Shown: piece after piece, positions 10,433-20,191 of the stretch
Layout: each line of letters begins with the position of its first letter
Position numbering within the stretch: position 1 is the first letter of the stretch
Assembly (NCBI GenBank): GCA_022478985.1
Contig: JAKSZP010000212.1
Location: forward strand, 62,001-126,000
Direction: 5' to 3'
DNA length: 64,000 bases
Source: Massospora cicadina
Lineage: Eukaryota > Entomophthoromycota > Entomophthoromycetes > Entomophthorales > Entomophthoraceae
Translations under genes and position numbers: made by a program
Notes under the pieces: generated by a model
Databases searched by the model: none
What the model was told of the DNA's origin: nothing
Seen by the model: the letters and a program-made list of their open reading frames with translations, nothing else

Positions 10433-11570
10433 TGTTGTCTTATCAGTTCTCTAGACTTTAAACTTAGAGTTGATTGTGGCTCAAAACTGTAAACCTAGAG
10501 GAGTGATATTAAAGAGAAACAAGATGGAGCAAAGAGACAATTTTATTGAGTTAGAAAGAATCAATATTTATATGACATATGGGCACACAATGCCAAGTAT
10601 ATCTCCACGATTCCTATGGGTCAAGATCTTCCAAGTCCTTCCAGATTAATGCCCTCATTGACGCTCTTATTTTTAGCAGAAAATTTCCTTGTTACTAATA
10701 TTATTTTGTTAGACCCTTTTGTGGTTTGGGAAGCTGAAGGGCTAATTCATAAGGAGTCTCAATTGGTTCCTGTGCTAGTCATGATTTCTAATTAAATTCC
10801 CCAACTGCGCCCTCAGTGGTAAGTTATGATTGAGAGATTGAGAGTTGGCTTATTAAGATTTAGTTCAGTATTCTTTTTTATCTAAGCTTTGAACCCCAAC
10901 ATCCCTAATAATCACAGTCATCACTTTTAGTAAAGTTTAGATCCCTATTGGAAATATATATATTGTGATAGAAAGCTACTTTGCATTTAAAACAGAATTT
11001 TAAATCTAGCACAAGGCTAAATCAAATTTTCAGGATGCCAGTGAACCAAATCTATTCTTAGCAGCAATACAGTAGTGGTCTTCTTGGAATTTACATGAAT
11101 TTCTTACCCTCAACTAGAAGTATCAGATTAACTAACCAAACTCTTATATGTGAGACCATAATGGACCTTATTAGACTTAATGTAACTTAGCATATCAGAG
11201 CCACCAATGCTAACCTAGAGCCAATATTTCTAAACTAATTTGTTACCAAGTATATAAAAAATATTATTACATAATATATGGTGCATAAAAAGTAATAAAA
11301 AGTTAGAAAATAAAAGAAAAATTCCAAACAAAAGAGTAAGGGTAATGAAACTTTATACAAATTATTAAAATTGGAAGAACCTCAAAAATCTCTTGTAGAA
11401 GAATATATTTAACTGTCAGGCACCAGCCCAATGTCACAATAAGTTATATGTAAGTTAGGAGGGCTTTAAAAATAAGCCATGTTATGTCTAAAACTCAGGC
11501 TTCTAATCATAAGGACTTGGTAGATATCGGCAAGTAAGGAGTATCACCTGTGATAATTACAAAAACTAGA
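10433..11570 (-). repeat. probable 5' LTR of gypsy F
   Basis: AT-rich, about 1.1 kb, lying directly outside the primer-binding site. The inner edge begins TGTTGTC on the plus strand. The outer edge cannot be placed because no second copy is present; it must lie left of element b at 11587. No coding frame of note is present. Confidence 0.45.
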
Positions 11571-11586
11571 CAAGAAGAGATACAAT

Positions 11587-13522
11587 TTTATTTAACTGAG
11601 GTAAGCTGACCAGGGGATGGACATTACCAAACTAAAACTAAAAATCATAATAAAAAAACAACGATTCAAACTTAATTCCCAAAATGGACAGATTGATTGA
11701 ATCATACCTAACAAAATATCCAACTGGGTGGGCAGCGAATACTGCTATCCCTCCATGGTGGATGGAGAGGGGGGATCAGGGGGCTTTTCTTTGGCCACAT
11801 CTATCTCATCCCAGAGTAAAGTGCGTGTTAAGGCAGATAGTAAGGGTGTGGGGCATCGGCGGCATGGGGTTTGATATCCTTGATGACTGGAACTTCTAAA
11901 TAGTTGCCAGCCATAATTATATCAACTATGTATTTGCCCAAAGCATCTTTAGCTTTGAGGCGGGCGTCTGGGAATTTAAAAAACGTGTAATGTTGGTTAG
12001 GGTTATTTTTGCTTTCAGATTCCATGCTACTGTTACCACATTCTGAATGGTTTCAGTGACGTTTTTGTGTAAAGTTTTCATATTAATTTTACTTTGTGCA
12101 GTACAATTTTTGAGGATGACAGGAGGTGGAATTCCTCCCGTGAGCACAGCCACAGATTTTGCAGCAGCTTTACGGAGTGGACGGCAATCTGGTGTGGTGG
12201 CTGCTTCTACTGCAAGCTGGTGGTCGCTGTAGAACAGTTTGGCATTAAGTTGTGGGACATATTTCTGAGGCAGGAATTTTGCATCCCATTCTGCATTACA
12301 GAGCCACTCGACTTGCAGCATCAGTTCTTCAAGGCATTACCTAATTTTTTGATTTCATCCAATAATTCCCATGGATTTTGGTTGAATTGGATTGGGGAAT
12401 CAGCATACAGTTGAGGTTTGTTCGATTCATTTGCAGATGCATGGGATCAAACTGGGATCTAATCTGATGTTAGGTTGGATAAATTATTTATGGCATTGGG
12501 GCAAGGTGGATGCTGATTGGTGGCTGTAGGTGCAGCTGCAGCATTAGGCATTGGAGGAGGGGAAGGTAGGATCATACCCCATGTCAGAGTTGGCATGGGG
12601 TGGGTGGCGGATTGGTGGGTGTCAGGCAAACTTTCAGCATCGGTGGAAGTTTCTGATTATGGGAATTTGCATTTCAAGTGGTCTAACTAAAAACAAAATG
12701 GCAAAACGTCCATTCACCCTCAACGCGGGCCCAGAATGGATGGTCGGGGGCAGATGGGATGGTGGCACAAGGGGGAATTGCCAAAGAAATTTTTGTAAAT
12801 TCTGGGCTGATCATAGCATATGCCTGAGGCCCAGTGAGGCGTGTGGCCCCATTTGGGACCACAAATTGTAAGATGGGGTTGGCGCCATAGGCTGCCAAAC
12901 CTTCCATCAGCTCCTAGTGGAGCACTTTGGGGGGGGGTGAGGTGGGTGGGCAAACAAGCGAACTGGACCACCAAGGTGGTGTCTGTTGGGAGCTGGGTCC
13001 AAGTTGCTGGGAGGGAAATATTGTTAAAAATTAATGGCACCATTGCCACAATGGCTGCATCAGCTTCACAGAGGAAGCCACAATCAAAGTTTTCCTTATA
13101 GTGGCGGAAGTCAATAAAACAGGCTGGTGTCATCACCACCTGAGCCATCTTGATAATGGCTTGATCATCATAGGGGAAAAATTTCCCATATTTGACCCTA
13201 AGGCCAAAACACATGTTGCTCTGGGGGAGCACCAGGGGGCAGCGGGGCACCACTTGGGTTCATGTGAGATGGGAATTGAGATCCTTGGGAGGAGCAAATC
13301 ATCCCAAGGGTTTAGAATGACTGAGCGAGCCAGTCCAAGCGCGTTTTCCTGATGGACGGAAAATGGAGGGGGAGTTTCACCGCTGCCCCACACTGGGACA
13401 GTAGGTGGGGGGATCCGATGACATTGGAGCAAGACATCAGTGTGTGATTAAGTCTTTGCTTTTAGTTTACCAAATTAATTTGCTTGGAAAGGTACGCTGA
13501 GCAGAGAGAGTGTGAGAGAAAA
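11587..13522 (-). mobile_element. ORF1-only LINE-like element, copy b
   Basis: The 1936-bp element is flanked by AGAGATACAAT (11576-11586) and AGAAATACAAT (13523-13533), an 11-bp target-site duplication with one mismatch. The 3' end on the minus strand carries the core GTCCATCCCCTGGTCAGC (about 11605-11622) followed by TTACCTCAGTTAAATAAA. The 5' end carries the pyrimidine-rich leader TTTTCTCTCACACTCTCTC and then CTCAGCGTACCTTTCCAAG, shared with copies c and g. Confidence 0.88.
11745..13440 (-). pseudogene. ORF1-like protein of copy b
   Basis: From the N-terminus: VWGSGETPPP (about 13400), then CPLVLPQSNMCFGLRVKYGK, FIDF...CEADAAIVAMVPL and TTLVVQFACLPTHL. At 12929-12937 a run of nine Gs causes a frameshift, after which MEGLAAYGANPILQFVVPNG and HPFWARVEG continue at 12683-12907. 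The zinc knuckle is damaged (CHFVFS). The C-terminal domain at 11926-12321 reads CNAEWDAKFLP, SDHQLAVEAAT and SVAVLTGGIPPPVI and is shared with copies c and g. The role is inferred to be LINE ORF1-like nucleic-acid binding. Confidence 0.8.
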
Positions 13523-13533
13523 AGAAATACAAT

Positions 13534-13865
13534 ACTAGGAAACTTAACAAGATGAGTGGTATATATGGGTATATTAAAGGGGGTGGAACTTCTTGATATG
13601 TCTTGTTTTCTACAAGTTAAATATTGCATAAAAACATAATCAGCAGAGAGTTTTGATTAGGAGGTGAAGTTAGTATGGAAAAAGTGACAGCAAGTTCACC
13701 AATACACTGGACAGAAAAGAAATTTTCTATTAATACTAAATTCCAATTGATCATGCTAAAAGGTTTCATATATGAAAATGCAGAATTATATTTTAATAAA
13801 ACATTTAACAGCTTGTTTTTCTCCAAGATAACCTTGTTTATTTCCACTTATAAATATTAAGTTGC
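13534..13865. other. AT-rich spacer between elements b and c
   Basis: Two overlapping antiparallel short frames (13617-13847 and 13675-13860) have no recognised motif. I see no repeat termini here apart from the target duplications of b and c at its edges. Confidence 0.4.
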
Positions 13866-13933
13866 AAAACAAGGAGTTTTTTTTCCGCTTGGTGTAACCT
13901 TCCAAGAAAATTATATGGAAAAAGTAAATCTTG

Positions 13934-13938
13934 ATTGC
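13934..13938. repeat. target-site duplication of chromovirus B (left)
   Basis: ATTGC sits directly before the TGTCATGG edge of the left LTR. The same five bases directly follow the right LTR at 21838-21842. Five bases is the usual duplication made by Ty3/gypsy integrases. Confidence 0.95.
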
Positions 13939-15585
13939 TGTCATGGATGCGGCTGATAAGAATTAGACTGGGCGCCCAGTCTGAGTGTAAGCACCCAGTG
14001 GAGAACCCATAATGCCAAAGCCACAGCGGTCTGAGTGACTTGAAGTAGGGGAGATCTATTGGGGATGTGAGGAAAGAAGATGTTTATGAATGTACTAAAG
14101 GCCCCCAAGGCAAACCAGATGGTTGCAATGGGGCAACCACGAGTCTTGCGGGGGCAACCCCCAAGGGCAGGAGAGGCGGAGATGATGACAACTCCTCCAG
14201 GGTTCAAGGTTGCTGGCCTTAGGCTTCAAACAGGTCAGTTTGTGTGCCAGCGAGGGGTGGCACAGGGGCTGCCACGTGAACAGGGGTGCATTCAGAGAGG
14301 GAAACAGACCTGTGGTGAGCGTTTGGGCTGAGCACCCCTTGGGCGGGGTGTTCCAGGGTCCTCAGGTGGGTGGGGCTTGTGGTGGACAAGCCAGGTATGG
14401 GGGCCAAGTTCATGAGACCAGGGCAGGGGCGCCCTGGCGCTGCTCCAACAGGGGAGCATTCTCAGAGATTTCAGCGACGGAGCAAATGGATGGATTCACA
14501 TTAGACAGATATGCAAAAATGGATGGATGAGCGACTTCATCATCAGGGGTGAGATGGTTTATGGCAGATACAATCCACTGCCACATGGCAGGGTCGAGCA
14601 ACTGGATGACCAAGTCATTGAACATCGGGATGATTATCTGGATAATGACTCGCTTAACTGGACTAATCAGCGGAAGTTTGAAAAAGGTAAACAGATGGAG
14701 GCCGCAGCAAGGTGTCCGGGGTATTTGAGTTTTATTTAGCACAAAGCGCGGGATGATTAGAGAATGAACTGACAACTGATCCTCAACAGGGCAAGTTGCT
14801 TTAAGTATGAGGAAAATTGCATAGTGAAGGTGCCAAGGGATTGGTTGATTGGGGATTGGCGATGGGATTTGGTTGCCTAGTGGGGAGAAGGGTGGGGGGA
14901 TGTCCAGAATCTTGGCAAAAATCAAAAAAAAACTTTTGAAGAACTTTCCAAATTTTTGGATGCCAAACCAGGTTGATGGTACTGATCTGGGCCCTGACCA
15001 TCCAAGTCGGCCTGTTCACACGGTTCAGATTCCCCGGATTTGTCCCAGGGGGCTGTGGCCACTTTGATGGGTCATTCACAACCTGGTCCAAATTCTTGAT
15101 CTGACTACTTGCGCGATCCAAACTTCCAGGATCCGTCCTGGGGACTAGGGGCAACTGGTCCGAGTTGCTTGCAACCTGGTTCAAAGCCCAAATCATGCGC
15201 TGATCTGATTTTCAGCCCTGGCCAGTATGGACCGGCTCCTCCAGCCTGGAATTTGCAGACCGGGCTTCAACATTAGTACTGGCTATTTCCTCAAAATTTT
15301 GGCATGATTTTCCTGGTGAGTGAGGGGTCCCAAAGGCCTGCCCATGGCCCCTGGCTTGCATAATCTCCTGGCAGACCCCCTCTATTAGTCTTACCAGGGT
15401 CGAGGAGGGGGAGGGGAGAAATCTGGTTGCCTTTAGGGGGAAGGGCAGTCACCCTGCGCTCATTTACCACATGCACCAAGTCGCTCAACTGTGACAGGGG
15501 GTCCACTTGGGCCTTTGGACACCTTTTTGTCCGAAAGGGGTGTTGCTCCCTATCCAGTTGCAGGGGCTGGTCCCCAAAACTTATA
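13939..15585 (-). repeat. 3' LTR of chromovirus B
   Basis: Aligns end to end with 20192-21837. The plus-strand left edge is TGTCATGGATGCGGCTGATA and the right edge is ...CCCCAAAACTTATA. On the coding strand it ends in CA but begins TATAAG, so the canonical TG start is missing. Small indels, for example near 13985 and 14410, break the sense frame that is open in the other LTR. Confidence 0.93.
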
Positions 15586-15602
15586 CTACCCTTTCCTTTT
15601 TC
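15586..15602 (-). promoter_or_regulatory. polypurine tract of chromovirus B
   Basis: The minus strand reads TGAAAAAGGAAAGGGTAG immediately before the 3' LTR, in the correct position and strand to prime plus-strand DNA synthesis. Confidence 0.85.
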
Positions 15603-15672
15603 AACAGGGAGGAGACCCCACCTGGGGCATGGATTAAGGCTTAATTATTGTGCCTCTCTGAGAGCTTTATGG

Positions 15673-16190
15673 TCATGATGGACGCGATCTTCTGGGGGGG
15701 CGGGGAGTTGCCAGGTGGAATGTGTTGAATTCATCTATCAGGTCCTTGCAATTTGCGCAATTGTGTGCAATCAACCAGCTGTTCTCATAAGAGAGGTAGC
15801 CTTTCCAGGCAATCAGGTATTGAATGGATCTGCAGGACCTCTGGGAAGCCAGAATAGACTCCACCTCCACTTCCTGGGATTCCCAACAAAGATTGGCTCT
15901 GGTGATGTTGGCCTTTCCCCTTTGAAGGGGGTCAGGAGGGAGGTATGGAAGACATTATGATGCTTCCAAGAGCGGGCACCTTCAAATGGTAGGCTCTATT
16001 ACCTAAGTCTTTCTTGACCTTAAATGGACCAGAGCGTTTGGCTGCGAGTTTTTGGGTGGGGTCTTTCAAGGGAATAAGTGTGGGTGTCCAGCATGATGAG
16101 TGAGCTGACTTTGATCTTGTGTCTAGGGAGGCGCTTCCAATCAGCAATCTTTTTGTAGTTCTCGATGGACTTCATCAAATGTTCTCAAAT
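15673..16190 (-). pseudogene. integrase C-terminus and chromodomain of chromovirus B
   Basis: The frame 15932-16147 holds the GPY/F-like end of integrase: RSGPFKVKKDLGNRAYHLKV, then a serine-proline tail equivalent to the 'FHTSLL.P' box. A frameshift near 15930 leads to 15673-15870, which reads VESILASQRSCRSIQYLIAW, KGYLSYENSW and then LIDEF. This is a chromodomain, with the aromatic cage positions partly kept (Y, W, and W of ENSW). Chromodomains at the integrase end direct insertion to modified histones and define chromoviruses. Confidence 0.88.
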
Positions 16191-17035
16191 TAGGTTATGA
16201 GCCTCGCAGAGTGCACACACGTGGTCTTTGGCTTCGGGAACTGCTGAGGAGAGCTGGGGACAATTTGGAAGAAGGGTTTGTAACCCAGGGTGGCCTCAAA
16301 GGGGTAGAGGTTGGTTGAGGAGTAGAGTGAAATGTTATATGCAAATTGTGTGAGGGGCAGGTCCTTGGCCCAAGTGTTTTGCGAGGCTGTTGCATAACAA
16401 CGCAGGTACTGCTCCAGTACCTGATTCACCCGCTCATTCTGACCATCAGACTGGGGGCGGTAGGCAGTAAATCTGCAGGGCTTGATTATGAGGAGGGTTA
16501 GCAGCTCTTCCCAAATCTGGGCGGTGAACTGGGGTCCCCTGTCGCTCACTATCTCTTTGGGGAGACCAAACATGAAGACGTGGTTGACAAATAAATTTGC
16601 GGCCTCCACAACGGTAATAGAGGAGAGGCAGGGGATGAAGAGCGCAAACTTGGTAAATTGATCAATGACTACCATGATAGCATCTGAGCCATTAGAGGGG
16701 GGGAGCTCCACAATGAAGTCCACTGAGATTGAGGTCCATGGGTCTTCAGCCTGCTGCAGGGGGTGTAGCAACCCCTTCTTCCCGGAACAATCTGGTTTTG
16801 CCCAGGCGCAGGTGACACAGCAGGAGATCCAGGCGGTAATGTCCTTTGAGGACCCCGGCCAATTATAAGTTCTCTTTATGAGATCCGCGCACTTCTTGAT
16901 GCCAGGGTGCCCAACCATCTGGGGGACATGGTGTTCCTCAATAACACAGCTACGTAGGGATGGGGGGACCCAAACCTGATTGTGGAACCAGATGGTTCCC
17001 TCCCACAAAGTATATGGGTCTCTCTTCCAACTCAT
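16190..17035 (-). CDS. integrase core of chromovirus B
   Basis: An uninterrupted 281-codon frame. It begins within the zinc-binding region (HHVPQMVGHPGIKKCADLIK, then CCVTCAWAK, giving H-H-C-C). The catalytic triad is complete: D in ISVDFIVELPPSNG, D in PKEIVSDRGPQF and E in QSDGQNERVNQVLEQYLRCY. It ends inside the C-terminal part, where the frame shifts. The natural protein would start far upstream as part of a gag-pol polyprotein, so the listed start is only the first methionine in the open frame. This is the best-preserved pol domain in the window. Confidence 0.9.
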   Translation of the reverse strand: MSWKRDPYTLWEGTIWFHNQVWVPPSLRSCVIEEHHVPQMVGHPGIKKCADLIKRTYNWPGSSKDITAWISCCVTCAWAKPDCSGKKGLLHPLQQAEDPWTSISVDFIVELPPSNGSDAIMVVIDQFTKFALFIPCLSSITVVEAANLFVNHVFMFGLPKEIVSDRGPQFTAQIWEELLTLLIIKPCRFTAYRPQSDGQNERVNQVLEQYLRCYATASQNTWAKDLPLTQFAYNISLYSSTNLYPFEATLGYKPFFQIVPSSPQQFPKPKTTCVHSARLIT

Positions 17036-17203
17036 AGACTCTTAGTCAGTATAAAGCTCTAATCCTTTGGGGCAACAATTCAGGGCATGAGGATGCGGAG
17101 GAGGAGTGGGATGTCTGGGGCAAGGTTGGCAAAGCTACTGTTGGGGGGGGCCAGGTAGAGGATTTGGGAGGGGGCACTACGTAAGTAAGCTCTAGCAGGT
17201 CCT

Positions 17204-17640
17204 CTACACCATTGGGTGATAGAGATGGGTATGGCTGAGCATGTCCAGCAACACGTTCAGGGGGCCTTTTATGAATTCATATTTAAAATGAAACCCAAAT
17301 AGATCCTGGTATGTGAAATTTTGCTGGTGCCCCAACTTCTGGGGTTTGTGGTCGTATAGTAATGCCTTATGGTCAGTCCAAATGGTGATTTCATTCTGGG
17401 CGCCCTGCAGGAGGTATCGCCAGTGGGTGAGTGACCACGCCACTGCCGCTAGCTCCTTGTCATATATTGGCCACACTTGTTCTGTGGAGGTGAATTTGTG
17501 GGAGTAGTAGGCCACTGGGTGCTCGACCCCTTCATGCTCCTGTAGCAGCACGGCGCTCACTGCAACTGACTTGGCGTTGAGGCTACTATAAAGTGGTGGG
17601 AGGTGTTGGCATGCCGCAGAACTGGGGCGGTGAGGAAAAC
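17204..17640 (-). pseudogene. RNase H domain of chromovirus B
   Basis: The open frame 17204-17560 reads MSAVLLQEHEGVEHPVAYYS, then YDKELAAVAWSLTHWRYLL and ITIWTDHKALLY. These are the D-E-D blocks of gypsy RNase H; the first aspartate lies in the degraded part just upstream, near 17570. A FIKGPLNVLLDMLSH tract marks its C-terminus. Confidence 0.88.
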
Positions 17641-18620
17641 CTCTTTGATAGACTCAAAGGCCTACTGGCATTCCGGGGACCACTTGAAGGGGGCGTTCTT
17701 CCCAGTGAGGGGGTGAAGGGGTGCCGCCAGTTGGGCGAGGCTTAGGGAGTATTTTTTTAGAAGGTGAAGGTGCCAAGGAAACTTTGAAGTTGTTTTTGTG
17801 TAGTTGGGGTAGGCCAAGACTGGATCGCCTTGAGCTTAGAAGGAGGAACAGCATATCCATCCTTAAGGACGAGGTTACCTAAGAAGGTCACCTCATCCCA
17901 GAAAAATTTGCACTTTGAGGGTTTTATAAAGAGCCCTGCCTTGTAAGGGCTGCCACCACTGCTTCTAGATCCTTGGCATGTTTCTCTAGGGTAGGGGAGT
18001 GGATCAGAATATCATCGATGTAGGCTACAGTGCATGAGAAGTGCAAGTACCTAAGCACATCATTGATGAGGCGTTGGAAGGTGGCTGGAGCATTCTTTAA
18101 TCTGAAGGGCATCACTATGAACTGAAAAAGACCCCGTCAGGTGAGGATAGCTGTGAGCCACTCCTGTCCTCTCGCCACCCTCACCTGTTAAAGGCGTTCG
18201 CCAGATCCAACTTTGAGAAGACTCAGGAATTGGCGATGGCTTGGGCAATGTTTTGCTATAAGGGTAAAGGGTAGGGGTCAGAGATGGTGATGTTGTTGAG
18301 GTGGCCATAGTCAACGCAAGGGCGCAGGGTGCCATCTGCTTTCCAAGCGAAAACTCTGGGGGAGGAGACAGGGCAAGATTTCTTAATAAGCCACCCCTTC
18401 TCTAACATCTCGTCTAGGTAAAACCTCAAAGCCTTGTCCTCTTCCTCAGTGTAGGGGTAGAGGGGGCAGTTGATATTGACTAGATCAACCGTCAGCTGGA
18501 GCGTTAGGTCATATTTGGAGTGTAAGGGTTCTTGGAAGACAGTGACAGGTCAAAGATGGACTTATAGGGGGTTAGGAGGGAGGGAAGTTTGAAGGGAGGT
18601 CAATAGGATTGGAATAGGGG
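17641..18620 (-). pseudogene. reverse transcriptase of chromovirus B
   Basis: RT is spread over three frames. Near 18360-18480 the minus strand gives EEEDKALRFYLDEMLEKGW and then FAWKADGTLRP, the N-terminal palm. The segment 17924-18115 gives MMPFRLKNAPATFQRLINDV and the catalytic YIDDILIHSP. Further left, around 17650-17900, come the thumb/connection traces with KSLAFKPTLAFPTPLL-like spacing. Frameshifts fall near 18115-18180 and near 17920. Confidence 0.88.
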
Positions 18621-18760
18621 GGAATGGAGGTAAGGGATGTGCCCAGGGGGAGGGTTTTTAACAAGGGAAACTCTCCACGCAACTTGAGGTTAGAGAACAA
18701 CAAGGAGTTATTTGCAAGGTAATGCAGACCTGCTGGCGCCGCCACCAGCCCACCCCAAGA

Positions 18761-19091
18761 TCACGGGATAGAGCAAGTCCTGTACGGCTGAGAAGTGGTC
18801 ACTAAACCCAAAATTTGTGAATGGAGAAGTGCAATGGGCATTGGATGCGGTAGGACTTCATGGGCTCTGATGAAGCGCCCAGGACCAATGAGGCTTCTTC
18901 CATCGCCAGTCCAAGGAACGTGCCACACTGAGGTCAATAGAGTTTCCCGCCGCTCTGGTGTCGAGGAGGGCTTGCACAGTGATTTTGCCTGACTCTGAGG
19001 GGAAGGAGATAGGGAACAAGAAGTAGGCTTGATCCTCTTTATTGGGATGGGCGAGAGAGAGGGCAGCCAAGGAGGGGGCATGACCCATCAT
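18761..19091 (-). pseudogene. aspartic protease of chromovirus B, active site mutated
   Basis: The frame 18858-19091 contains FPISFPSESGKITVQALLD, then TRAAGNSIDLSVARSL. The expected box is L-[L/I]-D-[S/T]-G-A, and here the glycine is replaced by arginine (DTRA). A frameshift also splits the C-terminal part into the frame 18761-19081. This copy could not process its own polyprotein. Confidence 0.85.
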
Positions 19092-20191
19092 CAGAAGAGA
19101 TTGACCAAGAGGCGCAGGGCTGATCTGTAACTGGGGAGGAGTTTCTGCTTCATCCTTGTCCCAAATGGGGCAGAGAGGGTTGATGCGTACGCCCGCTTCA
19201 CTCTCTTTGAGGAGGCGTCAGGGTTAACTGGGGGGTGATAGCGCCAAGGCGGGCAGGCTATGAACTCTGGGGAATCGAGGACCCACTCTCCTGATCTAGG
19301 GTGAGGGCAGGGGGTGCGGCAGGCAGGGGTTCTTCCAAGGGGAAGGTACCCAAGGTGGGTACAGAGGGGGCGCAGAGGGCGGCGAGGCCTGGGGGCGCTT
19401 CCCTTGGCCACGACCACTGGCAGGGGGAAGGGGTGGCACGCAGTACCTCAAGAGCTGCAACAGCACATGCGGGGTTATGAAAAGGCCTGGCCCCAATTGT
19501 ATGGGCAAAGAGAATGCAATTCCTAAGGACCTGGGGAGGGGGTCCAAAGATGCATGAGCATCTGCAGTGGGGTCCAAGGCAGCTTGGGAGGCGGAGATGG
19601 CGATTTTGGGAGGGATGGTCACAGTGGGAGCCAGGACCACAAAGGTTTTGATCAGGGAGGGTAGATCCGTGGCTGTCTGTCCTAGTGTGAAAAGATGGAG
19701 GAGGTGCATGATCTAGACTCAGGGGCCTGTACCACCAAAGTGACCAGCGCAAGTAAAGGGGTGGGGTTCCCAGACTTAGCAGCGGAGCGAAGCACTCCTC
19801 TGACCCAGTGACAGGTATCCCCATCTAGGGCGTCAAGGAGAGCTACGCTCTGTTGGGCATCAGAGGGAAGGGGGATTTCCCCCATCAGCAGTAAAGCGCA
19901 CCTGAAGCTCTGCCAGGACACCCAGGATCTGGTCAGCCATCTCATCAGAAGGGATAGGGGGACCCCAACCCTATCATGCTGACTGATGGGGTGACACTTG
20001 TTACCAGGGCTCGGTGGGGCAGGATAAGTTCAACACAACCTGGCGGCATGCTCAGATGAATGAGGCAGCCAACCAGCAGGAGAAGGCCAGGTCGCAAAGG
20101 GAGAGCACATTTAGGGTAAGAGCATAGGCCAACGCTTCACCAGTGCCAGCGAGGAGGGCGGCGAAGGCTGAGGTTACTGGTAAGTTCATTA
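19092..20191 (-). pseudogene. gag region and leader of chromovirus B
   Basis: Frames 19091-19417, 19258-19824, 19296-19709 and 19682-19945 overlap and shift. The part at 19682-19945 has a QSVALLDALDGDTCHWVRGV tract that looks like the start of capsid. The central part is proline-rich. I found no clean CCHC knuckle. The sequence directly inside the 5' LTR (about 20165-20191) does not match the TGGTGCTCAC site used by gypsy A/E/F/G or any primer-binding site I can name. Confidence 0.7.

Noticed and set aside
14210..14530. 106-codon plus-strand ORF in the left B LTR, and its counterpart at 20465-20995
   Set aside because: Antisense to the element, in GC-rich LTR sequence. It exists in both LTRs only because the LTRs are copies of each other.
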